Assembly (NCBI GenBank): GCA_004172935.1
Contig: SDZD01000038.1
Coordinates: 1-61,168, forward strand
DNA length: 61,168 nucleotides
Source of the DNA: a bacterium
GTDB taxonomy: Bacteria > Armatimonadota > Abditibacteriia > Abditibacteriales > Abditibacteriaceae
Direction of reading: 5' to 3'
The stretch's first letter is position 1. Each line of letters begins with the position of its first letter. A program made the position numbers and the translations under genes. Shown in pieces: positions 17,096 through 25,714 of this stretch. Below the pieces are notes generated by a model. It was not told the DNA's origin, did not search any database, and worked only from the letters and a program-made list of their open reading frames with translations.

Positions 17096-17845
17096 ATGTC
17101 ATCACTCAAGAAAAATTCTGCATTTACTCTTATCGAATTGCTGGTAGTCATCGCCATCATCGCGATTTTAGCCTCGATTCTATTCCCGGTTTTCGCGAGG
17201 GCTCGCGAGAATGCCCGCCGCACGTCCTGTCAGAGCAACCTGAAACAGATCGGGTTGGGCTTACTGCAGTATTCACAGGATTACGACGAGCAATTTACTC
17301 CAGCGTGGATTGGCGGCCCCTGGCCCGGCACAACGCGCTGGATGGATGTGGTTCAGCCTTATACCAAGAGCATCCAAGTGTTCAACTGCCCCAGTCAGGC
17401 AGATCAAATCTACAATCCCGCGAACAGTGCCCTGCGCTATGGCGGCTATGCCATGAATGTGGCCTACTACGATGATGCGGCGCCCAGCCCGCCCACTCCG
17501 GTTGTAGATGTGAACTTTGAGAAGAGCAAGAGCCTTGCTGTGCTGCAAGACCCAGCGGGAACGGCTTATGTGACGGACAGCTGGCAGCTGTGGAACGGCT
17601 CGACGTGGGACTGGCAAATCGCGTGGTACGGCCCAGGCCAAACCCTTGCAGTACGTCAGGGCAATCAAGGCCCTTATATAGACGTTAGCGGCGTGCCTTA
17701 TGCTCGCCATCTCGACACTACCAACGTATTATTCACCGATGGACACGTCAAGTCGATGAAAATTGCACAGTTGCTTGAACCCGCAACCAAAGTGGCTTAC
17801 CCCGGCGGCATCGTCTATAAATATTTCACGGTTCAGGACGACTGA
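17096..17845 (+). CDS. DUF1559 / H-X9-DG pseudopilin (copy 4)
   Basis: The ATG at 17096 is chosen because GAAGGAA lies 5 bases upstream; the in-frame TTG at 17069 would merely lengthen the leader. The leader MSSLKKNSA is followed by FTLIELLVVIAIIAILA, with Ser-Ile replacing Ala-Ile just after, then FARARENARRTSCQSNLKQ and the C-terminal HLDTTNVLFTDG. The C-terminal tail ends YKYFTVQDD, very like copy 5 (FFTIQDD), so copies 4 and 5 form a subfamily. It is followed two bases later by a small lipoprotein gene and not by a glycosidase. Confidence 0.93.
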   Translation: MSSLKKNSAFTLIELLVVIAIIAILASILFPVFARARENARRTSCQSNLKQIGLGLLQYSQDYDEQFTPAWIGGPWPGTTRWMDVVQPYTKSIQVFNCPSQADQIYNPANSALRYGGYAMNVAYYDDAAPSPPTPVVDVNFEKSKSLAVLQDPAGTAYVTDSWQLWNGSTWDWQIAWYGPGQTLAVRQGNQGPYIDVSGVPYARHLDTTNVLFTDGHVKSMKIAQLLEPATKVAYPGGIVYKYFTVQDD

Positions 17846-17847
17846 GA

Positions 17848-18054
17848 ATGGGGAATCTGACCATGATAATCAGGCGAATTAGCTTTGCCGCAGTAGTAGT
17901 AGGTGGCCTAGTGCTGGCGGCAGGTTGCAACCGCACCAGTTCGAGTGGTTCGGATAGTGTTCCTGTGCAAGCGACGACGCTCGAAAGCCAGCAAGCCAAC
18001 CGGCAACGCGGTGCAGAAACGGCGAGACAGCTCTCGAACATGGGCAAGCGCTAG
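17848..18054 (+). CDS. Small lipoprotein paired with pseudopilin copy 4
   Basis: 68 residues. After MGNLTMIIRR comes a hydrophobic segment and a lipobox LAAGC, so the mature protein would be a lipid-anchored peptide of about 42 residues, rich in Ser, Gln and Arg (TTLESQQANRQRGAETARQ). The start lies 2 bases after the pseudopilin stop, so the two are translated from one mRNA. No domain is recognised. It may anchor or chaperone the pseudopilin at the membrane (inference). The Met at 17863 is an alternative start. Confidence 0.75.
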   Translation: MGNLTMIIRRISFAAVVVGGLVLAAGCNRTSSSGSDSVPVQATTLESQQANRQRGAETARQLSNMGKR

Positions 18055-18084
18055 AAATCTTCGCATTGTGTGCCCTATGTCATG

Positions 18085-18124
18085 GGAAAAGGCCAAGAAG
18101 TCAATTGACTTCTTGGCCTTTTCC
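18085..18124. terminator. Bidirectional terminator with 20-bp perfect arms
   Basis: A perfect 40-bp palindrome (GGAAAAGGCCAAGAAGTCAA and its complement). It separates the convergent lipoprotein (+) and the 1590-residue protein gene (-). Confidence 0.85.
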
Positions 18125-18145
18125 TTTGCTTATATTCGGGTGGGC

Positions 18146-21100
18146 TTAGTTGCCCCAATCCAAGGTCGTCAGAATGGGGAAATGGTCGCTGGGGTACTGG
18201 CCGCCCTGCTGAAAATCTATGAGACGGGATGCCAGAGATTTGACTTCGCCGCGCGTCAGAATCCAGTCGATGTGAGCACCATGAGAGGCGGGAGGCGCGT
18301 AACCGTGGTAGGAGTCATAATTAGGACCGAGACGTTCGAGGGCGCTAAAGCGGGTGTCGGTGAATCCGGCTTTCATAAAGGTGTCATACACCGGATTGTA
18401 GGGCGACACGACATTAAAGTCGCCGACCAGAACAACAGGAAGGTCAGTGTTGAACGCTCTGATACGAGCGCTGATGAGTTCGGCGCTCTTCTCGCGCGAG
18501 TTTTGCGATTCGTGGTCGAGGTGGGTATCGACGAAGTAGAACTCACGATTGGATTGAAGGTCGCGGAATTTCGCCCATTTGGTGACGCGGTTGAGCGTGT
18601 TGCCCCAACTTTTGGACGCGACGACTTCGGGGGTATCGGACAACCAGAATTGGCCCTGATCGAGAAGCTGCAAGCGCTCTTTGCGGTAGAGAATGCTGAC
18701 CGATTCCCCCTCTTCGCCGCCATCGCGAGCCACGCCCACCCACTCGTATTGGGGATTATCGGCGACAATGTCTCGAATTTGCGGATAGAAACCTTCCTGT
18801 GTTCCAATGATGTCGGGTGCGTTCTGGCGTATGGTTTCGGCCATAACAGGGCGTCGTTGAGGCCATGCGTTCGGTGGTGTGTTGGACGCGAAACGCAAAT
18901 TGAAGGTCATTGTTTCCAGTGGCATGATTTCGTGGTTTCTCAGCGGTAAGGCAGTGACGCCCTCAAGTGTGCGAGCGATGCGAGTTTGGCGCGAAGAGAT
19001 GCGAACATCGGCCAACGCGCCCCAGTCACCCGAAGTATCGCCATCGGGGTCGACGATGAGTTTAAGAGCAACCTTTTTTCCGGCCCACGGCGCCAAATCG
19101 GCTTCGATTGCTTTCCACTCATATTTCTCGACTTTGGTTTGAGCGATGATGGTGGAAGTGCCATCTGGAGCGATAACGGCCACTTTGTATGACAGCCCAT
19201 TGCCCGCAAAACTGCCATCGACTTTGCCAACCCAGGCGCGCAACACAGTGGGCTGTGCAGGAAGAGCGATGTCATCGTAGCGAACAAAAGTAACGCCCAC
19301 CGCGTTTTGCCACGGCGGATGTATGAAAGTCGCTGCTTTGGTGACGCCGCCCGCGCTGACAGTGCGCGGCTCGACGCTGGCGCCCGTTGTTCCCATATCG
19401 AATGAATCGGGTTGCCCAACGAGTGTCACACCCGCCCTCGGCTTCTGAGGCAACTCGGCCAAAGAGAGCGTTTCAGGGGCGGCGCGCAAAGCGACTTTGA
19501 ATTTCTGGCGCAGTTCCCCAACTCGCACTGATACAATCACCGTTCCGCCGCCCTCGCGAGCAGCGGCGCCCAAATCGAGGTTTACGGTGCGGGGTGCCCG
19601 TGGTTGCAGAGGTACAACCTGTTCGGGAATGGGCGCCGCGATAACTCCATTGGTATTGCTGGATGCGGAAATATGCACTTCGGCCAGAGCAGCCATATTG
19701 CTGGAAATCGCGAGTTGAAGCCTGTTGTCCTGAAGCGATATTTCGGTGTAAGTGGGAGCGACAACGGTGAAGTCGATCCACATGCCCTCGAACTGTTTCC
19801 AGATGCGCTCGCCCACTTTGGCAGTGGCGGGAATTTGAAAAGCGTGCTTCTCTTTGCCCTGCACGGTCACATTTTCGCCGGGTACAACATGGTCACGCGG
19901 ACAAGTTAAGGAAGTAACCGGAGCTACTTGCGCAGCGGTTAACTTGAGCAATGGAGGAGCGCTCGCCGTGACCCTATAGCTAAAGGCGTCCTTCACTGGC
20001 TCGATATAGGCCAGTCCGCGCGACATTTTCCATTTGGCTGGGCCAAGCTCTTTTCCGGCTTTGTCGAGCGCAACAACAGCGGTGGGGTTGATGGCGAAAC
20101 CACATTCGGCTTTCTCGAAGGGGATAACCTCGTAACTATTGCCGCCCAGAATACGGCAAATCGCGATTCCATTGGAAGCGCCGCGATTATAGCGCGTGAA
20201 ATTGCCGCGCCCATCGACGTAGATATAAGCGGGTGTCGCCGAGTAGTCGCTGCGGGCGCCGTTACTTTCGTTGCTGACAACGCTCACGGCGTTGTTGGTC
20301 GTCCATCCCGCATAGCCATTGGGAGCCAGATTCAGGCTTCGCCCGTAGGCATCGACATTCATGCGCTCGGTGCGGTTGCCATTGACGGCAGTGACGGTGC
20401 CGTCTTGATAGCGCGTCACGATTTGCGAGCGGTTGATGACACCACGCGCCACAGCTTCGGAGGTCGGCCACAGCCTACCAGTGGCGTCGGCGTAGCGGAT
20501 TTCGGCGACGTTGGAAAGCGCGTAATGGCTTTGCAACTGCTGAAGCATGTAGTAGGAGCGAAGGCTTCCCGCTGTGCCGTACTCCAAAAATCCGGTATGC
20601 CCGAAAGCCACCGTCGCCGCCATAAAGCGGTCGAGGCGCGCGTCGCGCCCTTTGGCATCTTCGGGATTGGGGCTGGGGTCGAACATTCCCGGCGTGCCCA
20701 TGCCGAAGTTAGTCGAAAGGGGATGCATTTTGCGCAGGTCGAAATCGACGAACCACGCGCTGTTAGGCAAATCGGCGGAAGGGTCTTGGGCGTAATTGCC
20801 ATCGGTCAAACCCGAATAGAACGAGTGGTAACCGCCTTCGGAATAAACCGGGCCTTTCCATGTGGCTTTTTGCAGTTCCAGAATCTCGCCATAGGCATAG
20901 AAAGTTCCGGCGAAGGTTCCCGCACCGGGGACGCGGGGATCGTAATCGACTCTGTCCCACGGCGCGACGGCAGTGTGAACGTCGCAGTAGGCAGTGCTGT
21001 AGTGGAACTTGTTCTGGATAATGGGCGGTATCTTGGCGGCGTACTCGACGGCGAGAGCGGGCTTGGGCGCGTAAGACCGGAACCACGAATATTGGAACTG

Positions 21101-22918
21101 GTTATCTGCCGTGCGGGTCGCCATATCCAACTTCCAATACTCGTTGATGGGCGCGATGTCGGTGTAGTTGTTGTAAGGCCCATACACGAAGCCCAACTTG
21201 TCTTGCAGAGCGCGCGCGTAGTTGAACTCGCCCTCGTCGCCGCCTTTGCCGGGAGCGGCTTTGGTGCGAAAAGTGAAGCTCTCTTCGCCATCGCGCCACA
21301 TATATTCGTGGTTAACGATAGCCAGTTGGGTAAGCCCATAGCGGTGCAAATCTTCCCAGTAGGCGATGTCACCCGCGCGATTGCCCGAACCGTAAGAGCG
21401 CCACAGGCGCGTTCCGGTCACGTTCATATACGGCGATTTCGGGTTAGGGATATTGGGCAACACCTCTTCGTAACGTGGCGACAGGGTGAGGAAGAAGCGC
21501 TCGAAACAGTCGTTGCGGCGCCCATCGGTGCGTGGCGTGTAGCGACTGCCACCGTTGTAAGCCACGCCCTGTGGGTTATCGTTGTTTTCGGCCCACAGCG
21601 CTGTGCCATTGGAGCGATACCAGTCGCTGTTGCCAGTCAGGAACAGCGGCGACTCGGCAGCCCCCGACACCACGACAGCGGGGCGCCGCCCACGCGCATA
21701 CAGGTAATAGGGGTTGGTTTGCAGTCGTGGGTTGGCGAGTCCCGTAGCGCGCCCATAACGCACCTCGGCGATATTGCCACCAGGCGCCAGCACATCCATC
21801 ACCAACGACTTGCCCATGACGCTGAAGCGGTAGGTCACTTCCTGAGTAACATCGCCCGCGCTCAGCTTCCAGCGTGTGATAGCCATACCGTTTTGCAGTT
21901 GCGAACTCAGTAGTTCGGCACGTTCGGGAGCGACGGCACCACCATTGCGCGCCAGAAAAGCGCCTCCGCCCACACAGGGGCGGATGACAGGCCCAAGAAC
22001 GCCGCCCGCCGCTTGCCAGCGCACGCTTAGGTCGCCCCAAGTGCCCGTTTTAGGCTCTAATCGGTAAATCAGGCGCCCATCAGTTCCGGCGTAAGTCCAC
22101 ACGAATGCCTCGCCCTCTTTTTGCGCCGTAACTTTAGCATTTTCATCGAGGGTATCGGGCAGAATGGTTTGTTCGCGTGTCGGAAAATCCAGTTTTCCCG
22201 GCCCACTATTAGTGCCAGTGGTTTGCCCCGCGAATGGCGTATAGCCGCGCTGTGGGCGAGGCTCGAATTTGAGCGGTGTTTGCGGCGCGGTGAACACCGC
22301 GAAGTTATCGAGGTAAAGGGCACGCTCATCAGGGTTATTGCCACCACTGACGATGAAGCCCTTGAAAGTCGCTCCCTGTGAGAGTCGCGAGGCGAGAGCC
22401 GAGTCGAGGCGATGGTGCAATAGAAACCACTCGCTCCAATCGACAGTGCGTAAAGGCACCTCGACTTCCTTGCCGTCGCGGTCGCTAAACAGTGCGGCGA
22501 GGGTGACGGTAGAGGTATTGGCGCTTTTTTCGTACTCGAATTTGTTGCCGTATACCCAACACGTCACGGTGTCGAAGGGCGCGGTTATTTTGACGGGGTC
22601 GGCCAATAAAACACGCAAACGCAAATCGCCGCCCGTTGATTTGTAGGTTAGCTTTCCAGTCGCGTTACCCCACAGCAACTTCTCGCCCGAAGGCGCCAGC
22701 GCTCCTGTTCCGTTCTCTCCCTCGATGTTCCACTTCAAGTCGCTCTCGAAATCGACGAGCGGTGGAAATTCGTCTTTGGTGCGGTTCGCCCACACCATCT
22801 CGTAGGGGCGCTGAACAGTAGTTGGTTTTTCGGGTTTGTCCTGAGCGCGAACGAGACGCGCACCAACGAACCCGATGGTAGGAGTCAGCAGAAAAAGTGG
22901 AAGAAAACGAGGCGACAT
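18146..22918 (-). CDS. Giant secreted glycosidase-like / EEP-phosphatase fusion
   Basis: 1590 residues with signal peptide (1-25). Residues ~45-230 form a carbohydrate-binding-like sandwich; ~240-490 a beta-rich domain; ~499-800 a TIM-barrel-like region (YMNVTGTRLWRSYGSG, LAIVNHEYMWRDG, STAYCDVHTAV, PVYSEGGYHSFYSG) that recalls DUF5696/GH101-type glycosidases; ~1180-1310 a second carbohydrate-binding module (NPCBM-like); ~1334-1590 a complete endonuclease/exonuclease/phosphatase domain. The EEP motifs are all there: MTFNLRF, GTQEGF, VDTHLDH, GDFNV, SDHFP. EEP enzymes cleave phosphoesters using Mg2+ or Mn2+. The fusion suggests one protein that removes a sugar and a phosphate from the same polymer (inference). 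It is the last gene of the lacI-2/pseudopilin/GH35 operon, 39 bases after GH35. Glycosidase catalytic residues are not assigned. Confidence 0.75.
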   Translation of the reverse strand: MSPRFLPLFLLTPTIGFVGARLVRAQDKPEKPTTVQRPYEMVWANRTKDEFPPLVDFESDLKWNIEGENGTGALAPSGEKLLWGNATGKLTYKSTGGDLRLRVLLADPVKITAPFDTVTCWVYGNKFEYEKSANTSTVTLAALFSDRDGKEVEVPLRTVDWSEWFLLHHRLDSALASRLSQGATFKGFIVSGGNNPDERALYLDNFAVFTAPQTPLKFEPRPQRGYTPFAGQTTGTNSGPGKLDFPTREQTILPDTLDENAKVTAQKEGEAFVWTYAGTDGRLIYRLEPKTGTWGDLSVRWQAAGGVLGPVIRPCVGGGAFLARNGGAVAPERAELLSSQLQNGMAITRWKLSAGDVTQEVTYRFSVMGKSLVMDVLAPGGNIAEVRYGRATGLANPRLQTNPYYLYARGRRPAVVVSGAAESPLFLTGNSDWYRSNGTALWAENNDNPQGVAYNGGSRYTPRTDGRRNDCFERFFLTLSPRYEEVLPNIPNPKSPYMNVTGTRLWRSYGSGNRAGDIAYWEDLHRYGLTQLAIVNHEYMWRDGEESFTFRTKAAPGKGGDEGEFNYARALQDKLGFVYGPYNNYTDIAPINEYWKLDMATRTADNQFQYSWFRSYAPKPALAVEYAAKIPPIIQNKFHYSTAYCDVHTAVAPWDRVDYDPRVPGAGTFAGTFYAYGEILELQKATWKGPVYSEGGYHSFYSGLTDGNYAQDPSADLPNSAWFVDFDLRKMHPLSTNFGMGTPGMFDPSPNPEDAKGRDARLDRFMAATVAFGHTGFLEYGTAGSLRSYYMLQQLQSHYALSNVAEIRYADATGRLWPTSEAVARGVINRSQIVTRYQDGTVTAVNGNRTERMNVDAYGRSLNLAPNGYAGWTTNNAVSVVSNESNGARSDYSATPAYIYVDGRGNFTRYNRGASNGIAICRILGGNSYEVIPFEKAECGFAINPTAVVALDKAGKELGPAKWKMSRGLAYIEPVKDAFSYRVTASAPPLLKLTAAQVAPVTSLTCPRDHVVPGENVTVQGKEKHAFQIPATAKVGERIWKQFEGMWIDFTVVAPTYTEISLQDNRLQLAISSNMAALAEVHISASSNTNGVIAAPIPEQVVPLQPRAPRTVNLDLGAAAREGGGTVIVSVRVGELRQKFKVALRAAPETLSLAELPQKPRAGVTLVGQPDSFDMGTTGASVEPRTVSAGGVTKAATFIHPPWQNAVGVTFVRYDDIALPAQPTVLRAWVGKVDGSFAGNGLSYKVAVIAPDGTSTIIAQTKVEKYEWKAIEADLAPWAGKKVALKLIVDPDGDTSGDWGALADVRISSRQTRIARTLEGVTALPLRNHEIMPLETMTFNLRFASNTPPNAWPQRRPVMAETIRQNAPDIIGTQEGFYPQIRDIVADNPQYEWVGVARDGGEEGESVSILYRKERLQLLDQGQFWLSDTPEVVASKSWGNTLNRVTKWAKFRDLQSNREFYFVDTHLDHESQNSREKSAELISARIRAFNTDLPVVLVGDFNVVSPYNPVYDTFMKAGFTDTRFSALERLGPNYDSYHGYAPPASHGAHIDWILTRGEVKSLASRLIDFQQGGQYPSDHFPILTTLDWGN

Positions 22919-22957
22919 GAAGGCGACTAGAAACAGAAGATAGTAGGCGCGCTATCG

Positions 22958-24721
22958 CTACAACGCGCTCGGTTCATCTAGCACAGGTTCCGACAACGAG
23001 CGGAGCGACTGACGGCGCACGCCCTCCAAATCGAGGACGATGATTTCGTTTTGGCCTTCACGCAGCCAGGGGCCGGGAACATAAAGCGTCTGCTGCGGGC
23101 CGATGTGCCAGTAGCGCCCCAAATTATGCCCGTTAATCCATACCATGCCCTTATGCCAACCGCGCATATCCAAAAAGGTATCGCCAGTTTGCGAGAGCGA
23201 AAAGGTGCCACGATGGAAGGCGGGACCATTGACCTGGACAGATTGGAATTTAAGGGATTGTAGATGTTGCTCATCGAGCGGCAACGAGAAGATGTCCCAC
23301 CCCATCAGCGACACGGTATAAACGTCTTCGAGGATGACCTTCTCGGTGATGCCTTTGCGGTCAATGATGTGTTGGCCGTAGTTCACGTGTCCCATCGCCT
23401 CGACCAGAATATCGAGGGTAACTGGTTGATCAGACTCGATGGGTTCGATTTGCAGCGAGTTTTGCTTCAAGCGCCTGTCTAAAACAGCGACGCGCTGACC
23501 ATCAAGGAAAACCTGACCGTAATCGTGCAACTCCTGAATGGTCAATTTGCCTTTGCTGCCCGCTGGAAGTTGGGTGCGGTACAGGACGCAACCCTGGCTT
23601 TGACCGAGCATTTCCATGCTGCGCGGCATTGACTCACGTCGCGAAACGCCCAAATTGTCGAACAAAGCCGCCGATTCGGTCAACTGAATTTCGGGGATTT
23701 CGATGATGGGATTGGCAGCAGGAACGGCTGGCAAACCATTGATGCCCTCAAGTTCGCCGCCTAGTAGTTCGCGGAGCGCGCAGTATTTGGGAGTGATGCG
23801 TCCGGCTTCATCGAGCGGCGCATCATAGTCGTAGCTGGTCGTCTGCGGCATGAAGGCGTCGCCGTGGTTGGCGCCAGAGCCGAAGCCAAAGCTGGTGCCG
23901 CCATGAAACATATAGATGCTGAATGAGGCTCCGTTGCGGAACATATCGCCGATTTCTTCGAGAACGCGAGGTGTTTCTCCAAGTTGGTGTTTGCCGCCCC
24001 AGTGATCGAACCAACCGGGATAATATTCGCCGCAGGCGACGGGAATATCGTGACGAAACTCGCGCAGATGCTCGAAGTGGAAACCGGGGTCGCGCCCGAA
24101 GTTAATGACCGGAAGCACATCGGGCAAACTGCCCCGCCCTAGCGCGTGTGGCCCATCGCAGGTGAAGAGCGGCACGGTGAAGCCAGCCTCGCGGGTGATG
24201 TCGCGTAGAGCCGCCAGATAATCGGCATCGTTGCCGAAACTACCGTATTCGTTCTCGACCTGCACCATCAGAATGGGTCCACCCTGCTCGACCTGTAAAT
24301 CGGCCAGTTCCTTTCCAACGCGCAGCAGATAACTGCGGACAGCGCTCAGGTAGCGCTTATCAGAGCAACGCACCTGAATATCGGGAATCGCCAGTAGCCA
24401 AGAAGGCAAACCGCCGAAGTCCCACTCGGCACAGGCATAGGGGCCGGGGCGCAAAATAACTCCCAATCCCTCTTCCTGTGCCATGCGAACGTAGGCCGCC
24501 ACATCAGCATCTCCTTCGAAACAAAAATGGCCCGGTTCTGGTTCATGATGGTTCCAGAACATGTAGGCGCAAACCGTGTTCAACCCCATCGCTCGCGCCA
24601 TCTGCAAACGATGGCGCCAATATTCGCGGGGCACACGGGCGAAATGCATTTCGCCCGAAATGATTTGAAACGGTTTTCCGTCTAAAAGGAATTGCTGCTG
24701 GTTGTACTCAAAAGTCGACAT
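22958..24721 (-). CDS. GH35 beta-galactosidase
   Basis: Beta-galactosidase of family GH35, 587 residues. The barrel begins at once (FLLDGKPFQIISGEMHFAR), with the signature GGPILMVQVENEYGSF whose Glu at ~155 is the acid/base, and a nucleophile Glu in VACGEYYPGWFDHWG at ~228. C-terminal jelly-roll domains (WINGHNLGRYWHIGPQQ) end the protein. There is no signal peptide, so it acts in the cytoplasm on imported galactosides, unlike its secreted neighbours. It follows the pseudopilin by 53 bases and precedes the fusion gene by 39 bases. Confidence 0.95.
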   Translation of the reverse strand: MSTFEYNQQQFLLDGKPFQIISGEMHFARVPREYWRHRLQMARAMGLNTVCAYMFWNHHEPEPGHFCFEGDADVAAYVRMAQEEGLGVILRPGPYACAEWDFGGLPSWLLAIPDIQVRCSDKRYLSAVRSYLLRVGKELADLQVEQGGPILMVQVENEYGSFGNDADYLAALRDITREAGFTVPLFTCDGPHALGRGSLPDVLPVINFGRDPGFHFEHLREFRHDIPVACGEYYPGWFDHWGGKHQLGETPRVLEEIGDMFRNGASFSIYMFHGGTSFGFGSGANHGDAFMPQTTSYDYDAPLDEAGRITPKYCALRELLGGELEGINGLPAVPAANPIIEIPEIQLTESAALFDNLGVSRRESMPRSMEMLGQSQGCVLYRTQLPAGSKGKLTIQELHDYGQVFLDGQRVAVLDRRLKQNSLQIEPIESDQPVTLDILVEAMGHVNYGQHIIDRKGITEKVILEDVYTVSLMGWDIFSLPLDEQHLQSLKFQSVQVNGPAFHRGTFSLSQTGDTFLDMRGWHKGMVWINGHNLGRYWHIGPQQTLYVPGPWLREGQNEIIVLDLEGVRRQSLRSLSEPVLDEPSAL

Positions 24722-24774
24722 GAAAAACTACTGCTGGGATTTATAAGGGGGTACGGCTAAGGAAGGGGCGACGC

Positions 24775-25617
24775 TCAATCGTCCTGAATAGTGAAAAACT
24801 TGCGCAGGTTGGGGTAGCTACTGGCAACGGGGCCAGTGACGGGCGTCATGAGCGCGTCGAGCTTCATGGATTTCACGTGTCCATCACACCACAAAATACA
24901 GATGGTATCGAGGTGTCGGGCGGGCATCGCCATCTGGGTATTGGTAACGCTCTTATAGCCTCCGGTGTCGCTGACTTGCGGCGACCAGCCCGAATCCCAT
25001 GTGGTGATGTAGGGAAAGCCATAATCACCGCCCCAGGCAGTCCCGCTCCAATAGCCGCCGTCCAAGCAAAAGATGGTCTGCGACGAATCCACGACCTCCG
25101 ACATTTTGCGTGGTGGCACCAATCCACCCGCTCCGTCGCCACCATAAGAAACCGGGCTTCTGAATGGCAAGGCCAAGTTGTCGCTTTTGTACATCGAGTT
25201 GGCGAGGTAGCTGCCGTACTGGTATCCGGTGTAAGCGATGGTGCCGGGCGCGTGGAGTTTGTAGGCGGGAATGCTACTGGGCGCACTGGGGCAAACGAAG
25301 AGTTGCTCGCTTTTGATGTAGGGGAAGATGGCGTCCATCCACTTGTAATACACGCCATCCGAGCGGTAAGTGCCGTAGTTGGCGCCATTTTGCCCGAAAT
25401 TGGTGAGGGGCAATGTCTCGTCGTAATCCTGCACATATTGCATGAGGCCAAGGCCGATTTGCTTGAGGTTGGATTGACAGGAAGCGCGGCGCGCATTTTC
25501 GCGTGCCCTCGCGAAGACTGGGAACAGGATGGCGGCTAGAATCGCGATGATTGCGATAACGACCAGTAACTCTATCAATGTGAATGCAGAGCGATTAAGT
25601 TTGCTTTGAATGACCAT
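24775..25617 (-). CDS. DUF1559 / H-X9-DG pseudopilin (copy 5)
   Basis: Leader MVIQSKLNRSA, then FTLIELLVVIAIIAILA, FARARENARRASCQSNLKQ and LMQYVQDYDE. The variable domain is rich in Tyr and Gly. The C-terminal motif is HLDTICILWCDG, which carries two Cys not seen in other copies. The tail KFFTIQDD matches copy 4. It lies between the LacI-2 gene and GH35 on one strand. The residue at -1 is Ala. Confidence 0.93.
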   Translation of the reverse strand: MVIQSKLNRSAFTLIELLVVIAIIAILAAILFPVFARARENARRASCQSNLKQIGLGLMQYVQDYDETLPLTNFGQNGANYGTYRSDGVYYKWMDAIFPYIKSEQLFVCPSAPSSIPAYKLHAPGTIAYTGYQYGSYLANSMYKSDNLALPFRSPVSYGGDGAGGLVPPRKMSEVVDSSQTIFCLDGGYWSGTAWGGDYGFPYITTWDSGWSPQVSDTGGYKSVTNTQMAMPARHLDTICILWCDGHVKSMKLDALMTPVTGPVASSYPNLRKFFTIQDD

Positions 25618-25645
25618 GTGATTTCCTTGAATTAAATAAGTAGCG

Positions 25646-25708
25646 AAAAGGCCAGTCTTTGCTGTGTAGGGAAGCCTGGCCGTGGGAATACAGCAGGGAA
25701 AATTGCTG
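25646..25708 (-). terminator. Hairpins between lacI-2 and pseudopilin copy 5
   Basis: GGCCAG (25650-25655) pairs with CTGGCC (25676-25681); on the - strand it is followed by TTTTCG. A smaller CAGCA/TGCTG pair lies at 25691-25708. This could reduce read-through from the repressor gene to the structural genes. The loop is long, so confidence is low. Confidence 0.35.
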
Positions 25709-25714
25709 TTGATT

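Noticed and set aside
20405..21913. Long + strand frame (502 codons) opposite the 1590-residue protein
   Set aside because: Shadow produced by high-GC codon structure on the other strand; no domain.
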